DNA from: Actinoallomurus sp963823735
Lineage (GTDB): Bacteria; Actinomycetota; Actinomycetes; Streptosporangiales; Streptosporangiaceae
Length of the DNA: 64,000 nt
NCBI GenBank assembly: GCA_963823735.1
Contig: CAWGMO010000004.1
Location: 62,001 to 126,000 of the forward strand
Direction: 5' to 3'
Shown piece after piece: positions 25,676 to 34,203 of the stretch. Under the pieces are notes generated by a model that saw nothing but the letters and a program-made list of their open reading frames with translations, ran no database searches and was not told where the DNA came from. Numbering within the stretch: position 1 is the first letter of the stretch; every line of letters starts with the position of its first letter. A program made the translations under genes and the position numbers.

Positions 25676-26568
25676 TGGCCGTCATCTCCCTGCGCGACCA
25701 GGCCACCGCCGCCCAGGCGCGGCCGAACAAGGACCGCACCCGCTTCAGCCGCGGGATCATCGGCTCGTACGTCCTGGTCGTCGTGTACGCCCTGACCCTC
25801 GTACTGCCGCTCTACTGGCTCGTGATCTCCGCTTTCAAGCCGCGGCTGGAGATCGTCAACGCCCCCTTCATCCCGACCTTCTCCTCGGGCTTCTCCCACT
25901 TCGTCAAGGTGTGGAAGCTCCTGGACATGGGGACGGCTCTGCTCAACTCGCTGTACATCACGGCCGCGTCGCTCGTCCTGACCCTGCTGATCGCCATCCC
26001 CGCGTCGTACGGGCTCGCCCGGTCGCGAGGGAAGACCGCGATGATCGTGGAGCGGATCTACGCGCTCGGGTTCCTGATCCCCGGCTTCGCCGCGCTGGTG
26101 CCGACCCTGCTGCTCGCGATCCACCTGGGGCTCTTCTACCAGCGGGAGTTCATGATCCTCTACCTGCCGGCCTCGGCGCAGCCCCTGACGGTCATCCTGC
26201 TCACGCAGTTCATGCGCACGGTGCCGCCCGCGCTGGAGGAGAGCGCGATGATCGACGGGGCGGGGAGGTTCCGCATCCTGTGGAGCGTGTACCTGCCGCT
26301 GACCATCCCCGGCATCGCCTCGGTGACGATCCTGAACTTCATCTCGTTCTGGAACGAGTACCTCTACACCCTGGTCATCGTCGGCGTGGACCCGGCCCTG
26401 CGGACCTCCCAGGTCGCCCTCCCCACGTTGCAGGGCAACCAGGGCATCACCGACTACGCGCTGGTCTGCGCGGGCACGGTGCTCTCGGTCCTGCCGGTCT
26501 TCATCGTCTACGCGATCCTGAACCGCCGGATGGAGAACGCGCTCGTGCAGGGAGCGCTCAAGGGGTGA
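25675..26568 (+). CDS. sugar ABC transporter permease (MalG-type)
   Basis: A 297-residue permease with six hydrophobic segments. The EAA loop reads EESAMIDGAGRFRILWSVYLPLTIPG near residues 190-215 and the C terminus (ILNRRMENALVQGALKG) is typical of MalG-like subunits. It overlaps its upstream partner by one base and the next gene by four (GTGA), so the catabolic gene that follows is co-translated with the transporter. Confidence 0.92.
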   Translation: MAVISLRDQATAAQARPNKDRTRFSRGIIGSYVLVVVYALTLVLPLYWLVISAFKPRLEIVNAPFIPTFSSGFSHFVKVWKLLDMGTALLNSLYITAASLVLTLLIAIPASYGLARSRGKTAMIVERIYALGFLIPGFAALVPTLLLAIHLGLFYQREFMILYLPASAQPLTVILLTQFMRTVPPALEESAMIDGAGRFRILWSVYLPLTIPGIASVTILNFISFWNEYLYTLVIVGVDPALRTSQVALPTLQGNQGITDYALVCAGTVLSVLPVFIVYAILNRRMENALVQGALKG

Positions 26569-27972
26569 GCGCGGCACAGAGGGTCTTCTCCTTCCGCGAG
26601 GACCGCGGCGACGGGCTCGACCTGCGAGCGCTGAGCCACGGCGGCGAGCCGGTGAACTCACGGCTGTACTTCGCCGTGCGCGACCGGTGGTGGCGTACGG
26701 TGCCGATCGCGATCCGCGGCCGGCGGCACGCGGCGACGGAGTCGGGGTTCGTGACCGAGATCGACGCGGTGACGACGTGGGAGTCGCACCCGGCGAAGAT
26801 CTCGCTCAGGTACGTCGCCGACGGACCCGACCTCCTCGCCGAGTTCAGCGCCACGGCGGGAGCCGCCTTCACGTACGGGCGGGTCGGGTTCTGCCTGCTC
26901 TTCCCGATGGAGGCGTACCGCGGACGGCCGGCGACGTCGTGGAGGTCGGGGCTCCCGACGGAGCTGGCGTTCCCCGCCGAGATCATCACCCGGGACCGGC
27001 CCGACGACGCGGCGGTACGGTTCCACCGGTCCTTCGACCGGCTGGAGACGACGCTCGCGTCGGGGACCCAGGTGCGGTACGCCTTCGAGGGCGAGGAGTT
27101 CGAGTTCGAGGACCAGCGGAACTGGTCCGACGCGTCGTACAAGGCGTACTCGTGCCCGCCGCCGGGAGCGTCACCGCCGTCCACGGCCGCGGGCGGGCGC
27201 TTCGCGCAGCGGGTGCGGATCCGGGTCGAGCCCACCGCGATACGGCGACGCCGGCGACGGCGACGACGCGATCCGCCTCGGCGGGCCGATCGGGGCCGTC
27301 CCGTCGATCGACCTGTTCCGCGGGCGGATCTCGCCGGCCTCCTTCCGGCCCGACGGCGGGTTCCACGAGCTGAACTCCGTGCCCGACGGCACCGTACGGT
27401 CCGGCGCCGACGACTCGATCGAGCTGGGCGTCAACGGCTCCGTGCACGCCGCCGACGACGACTCCGTGCTCGACACCACGGCCGTGCACGGCGACCTGAC
27501 CCGGCAGATCCGCGCCGCCCACCCGGACCTGCCGCTCCGGCTCGCGCCGGTGTCGTTCCTCGACGTCGCCGGCGACTGGCGCGACCAGGAGGGGAACTAC
27601 GCGCCCGAGCCGCCGCGCGGGCCGCTCCCTCCCCGCCTGCTCGGCCGGTACGCCGCGACGTGGGTCCTCGCGAGCGCGGCGCGTACCGTCCCGGCGGGCC
27701 CGGACATGGTGCGGTACCTCGACGCCGCGCTGCCCGCCGGCTCCCCCGGACGGCTGGCCGTCGCACGCCTGCGCGAGCTGGAGGGCCGCCAGGCGCTGGA
27801 GGTGACCGCTCCTCCCCCACTGGCCGTGCTCGCGGTCGTCACCGGAGACGCGGTCACGCTCGCCGTGGCGAACCCCGGCCCGGACACCGCGCGGTTCCGG
27901 CTCCCGGACGGCCGCGACGCGGCGCTGGAGGGCTTCGCGTCCGCCTGGTACGGCCTGCCGTTCAGACGGTGA
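26565..27972 (+). pseudogene. D-apionate-lactonase-like protein, frameshifted
   Basis: The N-terminal part (GTG 26565) reads LYFAVRDRWWRTVPIAIRG, GRVGFCLLFPMEAYRGRP, then FEFEDQRNWSDASYKAYS, which I recognise as the N-terminal domain of D-apionate lactonase (ApnL) proteins. The middle and C-terminal parts continue in another frame as GFHELNS, IELGVNGSVHAADDDSVLDT and a small C-terminal domain ending YGLPFRR. The switch is at about 27240, where GCG-A-TAC would read through correctly if one A were removed. The total length without that base is 469 residues, shorter than the roughly 600 I expect. It is either a recent null mutation or a sequencing error. Its end overlaps the convergent GH2 gene by 11 bases. 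Confidence 0.7.
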
Positions 27973-30427
27973 TCCTGCCGAGGACCAGGTCGTTCGCGCA
28001 GCGCAGCACCGGCGGCGTGAGCAGCTCGTGCTCGCGTCCCTCCGGGACCCCGCGGACCCGCAGGGCGTGACGCTCGCCCGGCAGGAGCGTGACGAGGCAC
28101 TCGTCCGCCTCGGCTTCGGGAACGATCCGGTCCGCGAAGACGCACAGGTCACGTACCAGAGTGGCGGCTGCCGAGGGAAGGACGACGTCGGCGCCGTCGC
28201 GCTCGGCGCCGACCTTCAGGCGGGCCGGTTCGTACGCCAGATCGCGGTCCTCGGCGAAGAACCACAGTGCGCGTTCGCCGGGCGTCTCGGCGACCAGGAA
28301 CTCCGACGCCGACGGCGTCGCCAGCGAGTCCGGGAGTGTGATGCTCGCGGCGCCGAGCGGTGCGGCGTCGAGGCGTGCGGTGTGTTCGGCCAGTACCTCC
28401 CCGCCGAACGACATCCGGCGGACGACGGCCTCGTCGTTCCAGGTCTTCAGGGTGTCGTTGACGCCGAGGAGGACGAGGGCGCCGTCTCGGGGCTGGATGG
28501 TCAGCAGCCTCTCGGCGTACGCGGCGCGCAGCGCGTACCAGAGGGGTTTCTTGCGGCCGTCGCCGTCGATCGCCGCCCAGGACGTCACCGGCCAGCAGTC
28601 GTTGAGCTGCCACAGGATCGTGCCCGTGCAGCGCGGGCGCAGGGAGCGGAAGTGCTCGACGCCCAGCCGGATGGCGCGCGCCTGGTTCAGCTGCGTCGCG
28701 AAGAGCCAGTCGTCGAGGCCGTCCGGCTCGGGCAGGTGCGGGGCCAGGCCCCGGGCGAGCTTGCCGTCTCCGTCTTCGGCCTTCTGGTGGTGCAGTACGC
28801 CGGGCGACGTGGGGGTCAGCGGGTCGTCGTGGATCGCGCGGGTCAGCGTCGACCAGGTCGGCGGCGCCTGCCAGCCGAACTCGGCGACGAAGCGCGGCCG
28901 GTGGTCGCGGTAGACGGTGTAGTCGGCCTCGTTCCAGACGTCCCAGATGTGGGTGAGGGCGTGGTCGTCGTCGTTGGGGTGCACGTCCATGGAACCCGAC
29001 CAGGGGCTTCCCGGCCAGTACGGACGCGTCGGGTCGGTCTCGCGTACGGCGCGGGGCAGCACGTCGAGGTAGTAGCCGAGGCCCCACGGCCGCCCGTCGA
29101 TGAGCGGCTGCCAGTCCCAGTCGAACCAGCCCCAGATGTTCTCGTTGTTGCCGTTCCACAGGATGAGGCTGGGGTGCGGCATCAGCCGCGCGACGTTGTC
29201 GCGCGCCTCGGCGTCGACCTCGCGCGCCAGCCGCTCGTCCTCGGGGTAGGCGGCGCAGGCGAACAGGAAGTCCTGCCAGACGAGCATGCCGCGCTCGTCG
29301 CACTCGCGGTAGAAGTCGCCGCTCTCGTACACGCCGCCGCCCCAGACGCGCAGGAGGTTCACTCCCGCGTCGGCGGCCTGGCCGATCCGGGTCCGCAGCC
29401 GCGCCTTGGTGACGCGCGGGACGAAGCAGTCGTCGGGGATCCAGTTGACCCCGCGCACGGGCACCGGCACCTCGTTGACGAGGATCACGAACGGGGTGCC
29501 GTCCGCGTCGGGTGCCGTGTCGAGGCGTACCGAGCGGAAGCCGACGCGCTCGCGCCACTCGTCCAGGAGGCCGCCGCGCGCGTCGCACAGCCGTACGCTC
29601 GCGTCGTGCAGGGCGGGCGAGCCGAGCCCGCGCGGCCACCACAGCTCGGGGTCCTCGACGCGCACCTCGGCGGTCGCCGCGTCGCGACCGGCCTCGATCA
29701 CGCGCGTGACCGTCACCGGCCCGACGGACGCCTCCACCGTCACGTCGGCGTGCGCGGGCGCGTCGAGCCGGACGTCGAACACGGCGACGCCCTGGGTTCC
29801 CTCGACGGTCACGCGCGGGCGTACCTCGCGGATCCGCGCCGCGGAGTGGCGCAGGAGCGTCACCGGACGCCAGATGCCGGCGGTGACGAGCGTGGGGCCC
29901 CAGTCCCAGCCGAAGTTGCACGCCATCTTCCGCAGGTGGTTGAAGGGCGCCGGGTACTGGGCGGGGAACCGGCCGAGCCGTTCGCGCTCGGCCTCGCCGA
30001 ACTCCCACGCGGAGCCGAAGCGCACCGAGATGAGGTTCCAGCCGTCGCGGAGCGCGTTGGTCACCGGCACCTCGTACCGGCGGTGCATGTTCTCCGTCTC
30101 GGCGACGACGACGCCGTTCACGCTCACGGTCGCGACCGTGTCGAGGCCCTCGAACAGCAGTACGGCGCGCTCGCCGTCGACAGCGGCGTGGTGCACCTCG
30201 CGCTCGTACGCCCACGGCGCGCGGCCGATCCAGTCGAGTGCGGGCTCGTTCCGGTCGAGGTAGGGGTCCGGGATGAGGCCCGCGGCGAGCAGGTCCGTGT
30301 GCACGGTGCCCGGCACGGCCGCGGGGATCGGGAGCGCCGCGGCCACGTGGGCCGGAACGGCGGCCGGATCCGCCCCTTCGGCGAGCCGGAGCACCCAGCC
30401 GTCGGCGAGTTCGGTGCGGGTCGTCAT
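27962..30427 (-). CDS. GH2 beta-mannosidase-type glycosidase
   Basis: An 821-residue GH2 enzyme with the beta-mannosidase layout: jelly-roll N-terminal domain (VPGTVHTDLLAAGLIPDPYLDRNE, NMHRRYEVPV, LRKMACNFGWDWGPTLVTAGIWRP), immunoglobulin-like domain, then the TIM barrel with acid/base Glu in LILWNGNNENIWGW (about 429) and nucleophile Glu in RFVAEFGWQ (about 516). No signal peptide, so it should act on imported manno-oligosaccharides or related beta-glycosides. It diverges from the secreted GH16 gene, with an operator palindrome at 30482 between them. Confidence 0.92.
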   Translation of the reverse strand: MTTRTELADGWVLRLAEGADPAAVPAHVAAALPIPAAVPGTVHTDLLAAGLIPDPYLDRNEPALDWIGRAPWAYEREVHHAAVDGERAVLLFEGLDTVATVSVNGVVVAETENMHRRYEVPVTNALRDGWNLISVRFGSAWEFGEAERERLGRFPAQYPAPFNHLRKMACNFGWDWGPTLVTAGIWRPVTLLRHSAARIREVRPRVTVEGTQGVAVFDVRLDAPAHADVTVEASVGPVTVTRVIEAGRDAATAEVRVEDPELWWPRGLGSPALHDASVRLCDARGGLLDEWRERVGFRSVRLDTAPDADGTPFVILVNEVPVPVRGVNWIPDDCFVPRVTKARLRTRIGQAADAGVNLLRVWGGGVYESGDFYRECDERGMLVWQDFLFACAAYPEDERLAREVDAEARDNVARLMPHPSLILWNGNNENIWGWFDWDWQPLIDGRPWGLGYYLDVLPRAVRETDPTRPYWPGSPWSGSMDVHPNDDDHALTHIWDVWNEADYTVYRDHRPRFVAEFGWQAPPTWSTLTRAIHDDPLTPTSPGVLHHQKAEDGDGKLARGLAPHLPEPDGLDDWLFATQLNQARAIRLGVEHFRSLRPRCTGTILWQLNDCWPVTSWAAIDGDGRKKPLWYALRAAYAERLLTIQPRDGALVLLGVNDTLKTWNDEAVVRRMSFGGEVLAEHTARLDAAPLGAASITLPDSLATPSASEFLVAETPGERALWFFAEDRDLAYEPARLKVGAERDGADVVLPSAAATLVRDLCVFADRIVPEAEADECLVTLLPGERHALRVRGVPEGREHELLTPPVLRCANDLVLGRITV

Positions 30428-30481
30428 GGGTCTCTCCCGAGCGTCGTCACGTGCGGTTTCCGTCGGAAGGAAACCCGAGTT

Positions 30482-30504
30482 TGAACCGGTTCAGATGCTA
30501 CACT
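30482..30504. promoter_or_regulatory. LacI-family operator (site 3, 30482-30493) with -10 of the GH16 promoter
   Basis: A perfect TGAACCGGTTCA lies midway between divergent GH2 and GH16 genes. TACACT (30499-30504) just downstream is a plausible -10 for the plus-strand GH16 gene. Binding here would block both directions. Confidence 0.75.
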
Positions 30505-30551
30505 CACGCCCAGAATTCTCCAGGTTCTGCCGTTGTAACGGAGATAACACC

Positions 30552-31820
30552 GTGAGCACATTTGAACCGGTTCGACCTGCCCTGACGATACTCCTCACAG
30601 CCTCCGCCGTGCTCGCGCCCGGCGCGGCCACCGCGTCCCCCCGCGCCGACCTGAAGGTCACCGCTCCCACCCAGGGCTCCGTCGTCGCCGACACGGCCGA
30701 GCTCGACTTCACCGGCACGAACCTACGGACCGTGAAGGTCTACCGCGGCCTGCGGCCCGTCGCCACCGCGACCGTCACCCCGGACGGCACCGCCGCACGC
30801 GCACTCCTCGACACCACCCGGTTCGGCGACGGCCCGCTCCTGCTCACCGCCCGCGCCGGGAGCGCCGTCGCACCGCTGCTCGTACGCGTCGGCAACGCCC
30901 ACGCCGACCACCACCTGTCCGGCTACCGCCTCATCTCCCACGACGAGTTCGGCGGCACGGCCCTCGACCGGTCCCTCTGGTGCACCCGCTACCAGTACGA
31001 CGGCGGCCCCGCCCTGGAGGTCCCCGACGGCAAGTGCCTCGGCGAGGACCCTGCCACCGGCAAGACCCTGGGCACGCTCGACACCCTCGGCGGCGACGGC
31101 ACGGCGCAGGGCCAGGAGTCGGAGGTCTACCGCGACGTCAACGCCGACGGCGCGGCGACGCACACCGAACAGGACGGCTACCTGGCCCTCCACGCGACGA
31201 AGACGCGCGCGGACCAGCCGTTCCTGAAGTACGAGTCCGCGATGATCCGCAGCAAGCGGGAGTACCAGCCGACGGCCGGGCACCCGCTGTACCTCACCGC
31301 GCGCGTCAAGCAGCCGGACGTCCTCGGCACCTGGCCGGCGTTCTGGCTCGCGGGCGGGTACGGCGACGGGCACATCCGCCCGCCGTGGCCGCCGGAGATC
31401 GACATCCTCGAGGGCCCGTACAACGACAGCGGCCAGTACGCGAACGTCATGCACACCGCCGTCCAGTCCTACGGCTGCGAAGGGCCGTGCCCGCAGGGCC
31501 CGTTCGACTACTCCTACTCCGCCCCGGGCTTCGACACCGGGTTCGGCGACTACCACGCCGCTTCCTCGCTGCGGAGCAAGTGGCTCGAGGTGGGCCTGGA
31601 GTGGTACACCGACCACGCCTGCTGGTACCTCGACGGGACGAAACTGGCCTGCCAGCACTACACCTGGGTCGCCAACGAGGGCGGGCAGAAGGACACGAAC
31701 CCCGCGTCGGTCCTGCTCAACCTCGCGGTCGGCGGCCCGTGGGCCGGCGCGGACGGCGTGGACGACGCGAAGTTCCCCGCCGAGTACGACATCGACCACG
31801 TGCGGATCTACCGCCGGTGA
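30552..31820 (+). CDS. secreted GH16 endo-beta-glucanase/galactanase-type enzyme
   Basis: A 422-residue exported enzyme starting GTG 30552 behind GGAG. The first 30 residues form a Sec signal (PALTILLTASAVLAPGAATASP). An Ig-like segment follows, then the GH16 jelly roll from about residue 125 (YRLISHDEFGG). The catalytic ExDxxE is PEIDILEG (Glu282, Asp284, Glu287). It cuts internal beta-glycosidic bonds of an extracellular polysaccharide; the exact polymer cannot be told. A fourth operator copy with one mismatch lies inside the signal-peptide codons. Confidence 0.9.
   Translation: MSTFEPVRPALTILLTASAVLAPGAATASPRADLKVTAPTQGSVVADTAELDFTGTNLRTVKVYRGLRPVATATVTPDGTAARALLDTTRFGDGPLLLTARAGSAVAPLLVRVGNAHADHHLSGYRLISHDEFGGTALDRSLWCTRYQYDGGPALEVPDGKCLGEDPATGKTLGTLDTLGGDGTAQGQESEVYRDVNADGAATHTEQDGYLALHATKTRADQPFLKYESAMIRSKREYQPTAGHPLYLTARVKQPDVLGTWPAFWLAGGYGDGHIRPPWPPEIDILEGPYNDSGQYANVMHTAVQSYGCEGPCPQGPFDYSYSAPGFDTGFGDYHAASSLRSKWLEVGLEWYTDHACWYLDGTKLACQHYTWVANEGGQKDTNPASVLLNLAVGGPWAGADGVDDAKFPAEYDIDHVRIYRR
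30563..30574. promoter_or_regulatory. LacI-family operator variant TGAACCGGTTCG (site 4)
   Basis: Eleven of twelve bases match the palindrome seen at three other sites. It lies 81 bases from site 3 and just inside the GH16 coding region, a spacing that would allow looping or roadblock repression. Confidence 0.6.
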
Positions 31821-31831
31821 TCCGTCCGCGT

Positions 31832-31885
31832 ACCGGGGACCGGGCCGGCGAGGACATGGTCCACCTCGCCGGCCCGGTCCCCGGT
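31832..31885. terminator. perfect 22-bp hairpin between convergent GH16 genes
   Basis: Bases 31832-31853 are exactly complementary to 31864-31885 around a 10-base loop. It is GC-only in most positions and lies between the two convergent GH16 stop codons, so it should terminate both. The perfect pairing over two helical turns is unusually strong. Confidence 0.85.
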
Positions 31886-31894
31886 GTCGCGGTC

Positions 31895-32905
31895 TTAGGC
31901 GCGCAGGTAGACGCGGCTGTAGTCCCACTCGTAGAACTTGCCGTCGAACTCCGAGGCGGGCAGCGAGTGGTTCGCCGACCCGACCTGGGTGTGGCCCCAG
32001 GTGGCGTCGAACAGGAAGCTCATGTTGATGGCCTCGCCGCCGTTCGCGCCGCCAACGGTCCAGTGCAGGTTTCCGCTCTGCACCTTGATGCCGTCCATGA
32101 AGACCTGGTACGTGTCGTCCCGGTTGTACTGCCACTGCCACGTGTGGAACTGCGAGGCGTCGAAGTCGTTGACGCCCGACGAGGACATTCCGCTGCCCCA
32201 GTTGTCGTAGTTGGTGTTGTCCTGGCCGCCGACGGAATTCGAGTGCCAGTAACGACCGTCGTAGTTGGTGTTGCCGCCGCCGTTGTCGTACCCGAAGGCC
32301 TCGACGGTGTCCATCTCGCCACCGCCGTCCCACTTGTTGCCGGCGGTCCAGATCGCGAACCAGAAATACGGCGGGGTGACGTAGCGGACCCGGGTCTCCC
32401 AGAGCAGGTCCTTGCCGAGCAGCGACCCGCCGTTGGGCAGGGTCCACTTCGCCTGGAACGACCCGCAGCCGGCGTTGTGGTCGGTCGGGCTCACGGTCGT
32501 GGCGCCGTTCAGCGGCACCAGGTAGGTCTTCAGCGAGTCGGCGGTGAACTCCCGCACCGGGTGCGACGGGTCCTCGACGGGCTGGTTCGGCAGGGCGTTC
32601 GCCGAGTCGGGCGCGACGGTGACCGCGCCGTAGTTGCTGCCGTTGCCGATCGTGCCGAACTGGTCGTGGTACTGGAAGTGGCTGTTCAGGTCGCCGATGT
32701 TCGCGATGTTGCCGCTCGTGCCGAAGTTCCAGTCCTGCGTGAGCTCGAAGTCGTCGGCGCCCACGCCGTACGCGGGACGCGGCGCGGAGCCGGCCTTGGT
32801 CGTGCGGGCGTAGGCCCGGCTCGGAGCGCCGACGACGGCGGCGCCGACTCCCGCGGCGGCCAGTCCCAGCAGGTGGCGTCGGCTCAAGTCAGTTCTTTTC
32901 TCCAT
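31895..32905 (-). CDS. Tat-exported GH16-family glycoside hydrolase
   Basis: A 336-residue protein with a twin-arginine signal (LSRRHLLGLAAAGVGAAVVG, then SRAYA cleavage region). The GH16 fold follows, with the catalytic ExDxxE motif as GGGEMDTVEAFG (about Glu197, Asp199, Glu202). Aromatic-rich strands such as YFWFAIWTAGNKWDGG and HTWQWQY are typical. It is only distantly related to the neighbouring GH16 enzyme, so the pair probably attacks different parts of a polymer. The 200-base upstream region contains GACA-ATA-TGTC (32957-32967), a small palindrome, but no copy of the LacI site. Confidence 0.87.
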   Translation of the reverse strand: MEKRTDLSRRHLLGLAAAGVGAAVVGAPSRAYARTTKAGSAPRPAYGVGADDFELTQDWNFGTSGNIANIGDLNSHFQYHDQFGTIGNGSNYGAVTVAPDSANALPNQPVEDPSHPVREFTADSLKTYLVPLNGATTVSPTDHNAGCGSFQAKWTLPNGGSLLGKDLLWETRVRYVTPPYFWFAIWTAGNKWDGGGEMDTVEAFGYDNGGGNTNYDGRYWHSNSVGGQDNTNYDNWGSGMSSSGVNDFDASQFHTWQWQYNRDDTYQVFMDGIKVQSGNLHWTVGGANGGEAINMSFLFDATWGHTQVGSANHSLPASEFDGKFYEWDYSRVYLRA

Positions 32906-33108
32906 ACGTCAAGGATGGATTCCAGGCGACGCCGTGAATACTCAGAAAATCACCATGACAATATGTCGTTGATATGAGTCAAAAACCTTGACAACTGTCG
33001 TTCGACGATAGAAAGGAGCCGGTCGCCGAAGCGCTATTTCGCCATGCCCTCATGATGGTCGGCCACTGAAAAGACAACCGTAACGGCCCTTCCGGCGTCC
33101 TAGTGAAT

Positions 33109-33402
33109 ATGTTGTCCGGTGATGAGGGACGGGTTCTGGCCGGGATCGAGCGGTGCCTGGCGGACGACGACCCGCTCTTCGCGGTACGCCTGGCGACCGG
33201 TCAGCGGTACATGGGATTCCGCGCCGGCGTGCCGTTCTACCGGCCGCTGTGCGTGCTCGTCGCCGCCGTCGTCCTGGGCATGGTCATGGCCCTGGTCGCG
33301 GTGATGAGCGACGGCGCCGGCGGCGGCGTCCCCGAGCCGTCGGCGCCATCGACGCGGATCGCCGACGACGACCGGACGATGCCGCTGGTCGAGCCCCGCT
33401 GA
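33109..33402 (+). CDS. DUF3040 small membrane protein
   Basis: A 97-residue protein with the DUF3040 start MLSGDEGRVLAGIERCLADDDPLFA, then one clear membrane span (RPLCVLVAAVVLGMVMALVAVM, about residues 45-66) and a short polar tail. DUF3040 proteins are common single- or double-span proteins of unknown function in actinomycetes. GTG at 33103 in the same frame is an alternative start. It ends 5 bases before the end of the convergent flavodoxin-type gene. Confidence 0.75.
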   Translation: MLSGDEGRVLAGIERCLADDDPLFAVRLATGQRYMGFRAGVPFYRPLCVLVAAVVLGMVMALVAVMSDGAGGGVPEPSAPSTRIADDDRTMPLVEPR

Positions 33403-33407
33403 GGGTC

Positions 33408-34118
33408 CTACCGGTGCTCGGGGTTGGGGAAGTCGTAGCGGCAGCCGGCGTCCCATCCGGCGCGCTGGTTGCCGTGGGCGGGAACGCCGCCGGCGTCCTT
33501 CAGCATCCGCGCCAGGTGCAGCAGGTTCCAGGTCATGAACGTCGTGTTGCGGTTCGTGAAGTCGTTCTCCGGGCCGCCCGAGCCGGCGTCGAGGTAGGAC
33601 GGACCGGGGCCGGCCGCGCCGATCCAGCCGGCGTCGGCCTGCGGCGGGATCGTGTAGCCGAGGTGCTGGAGGCTGTAGAGCACGTTCATCGCGCAGTGCT
33701 TGACGCCGTCCTCGTTGCCGGTGATGAGGCATCCGCCGACGCGGCCGTAGTAGGCGTACTGGCCGGCGTCGTTGAGCAGGTGGGAGCAGGCGTACAACCG
33801 CTCGATGACCTTCTTGGTCTCCGAGCTGTTGTCGCCCAGCCAGATCGGGCCGCACAGGACGAGGATGTCGGCGGCGAGCACCTTCTCGTAGATCGCCGGC
33901 CAGGCGTCGGTCTCCCAGCCGTGCTCGGTCATGTCGGGCCAGACGCCGAGGAGCGATGTCGTGGTCGATGGCCCTGATCACGTCGACCGTGACGCCTTGG
34001 GCGGCCATGATGCCGCTGCTGATGTCGATCAGGCCCTCGGTGTTGCTCACCTCGGTGAGCGCTTGAGGGTGCAGTTGACGAACAGGGCACGAAGGTCGTC
34101 GAAACGCGCGTCGGTCAC
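33408..34118 (-). pseudogene. flavodoxin/NADPH-dependent FMN-reductase family protein, two compensating frameshifts
   Basis: Read through three frames this encodes a full-length flavoprotein of about 236 residues. GTG 34118 (after GAGGAG) gives RFDDLRALFVNCTLKRSP. The frame then hits TGA at 34049, and EVSNTEGLIDISSGIMAAQGVTVDVIRAIDHDIA continues in the next frame. At about 33951 the first frame resumes with LGVWPDMTEHGWETDAWPAIYEKVLAADILVLCGPIWLGDNSS and runs to a normal end (NQRAGWDAGCRYDFPNPEHR). One base is missing near 34054 and one extra is present near 33951, so the overall length is in phase. FMN-binding loops are intact. As sequenced, the protein cannot be made whole. Confidence 0.75.
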
Positions 34119-34203
34119 AGGTGCTCCTCGGTCGGGTGCCGACATTCGACCACCGGACCGGCCGAGGAACGCGCCCGCGCCGTCAGCGGTAAGAGATCCT
34201 TAA

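Noticed and set aside
28028..30484. Long plus-strand open frame of about 800 codons opposite the GH2 gene
   Set aside because: It is antisense to a clear GH2 beta-mannosidase with catalytic motifs; its Arg/Val/Ala-rich composition is the usual shadow of a GC-rich gene.
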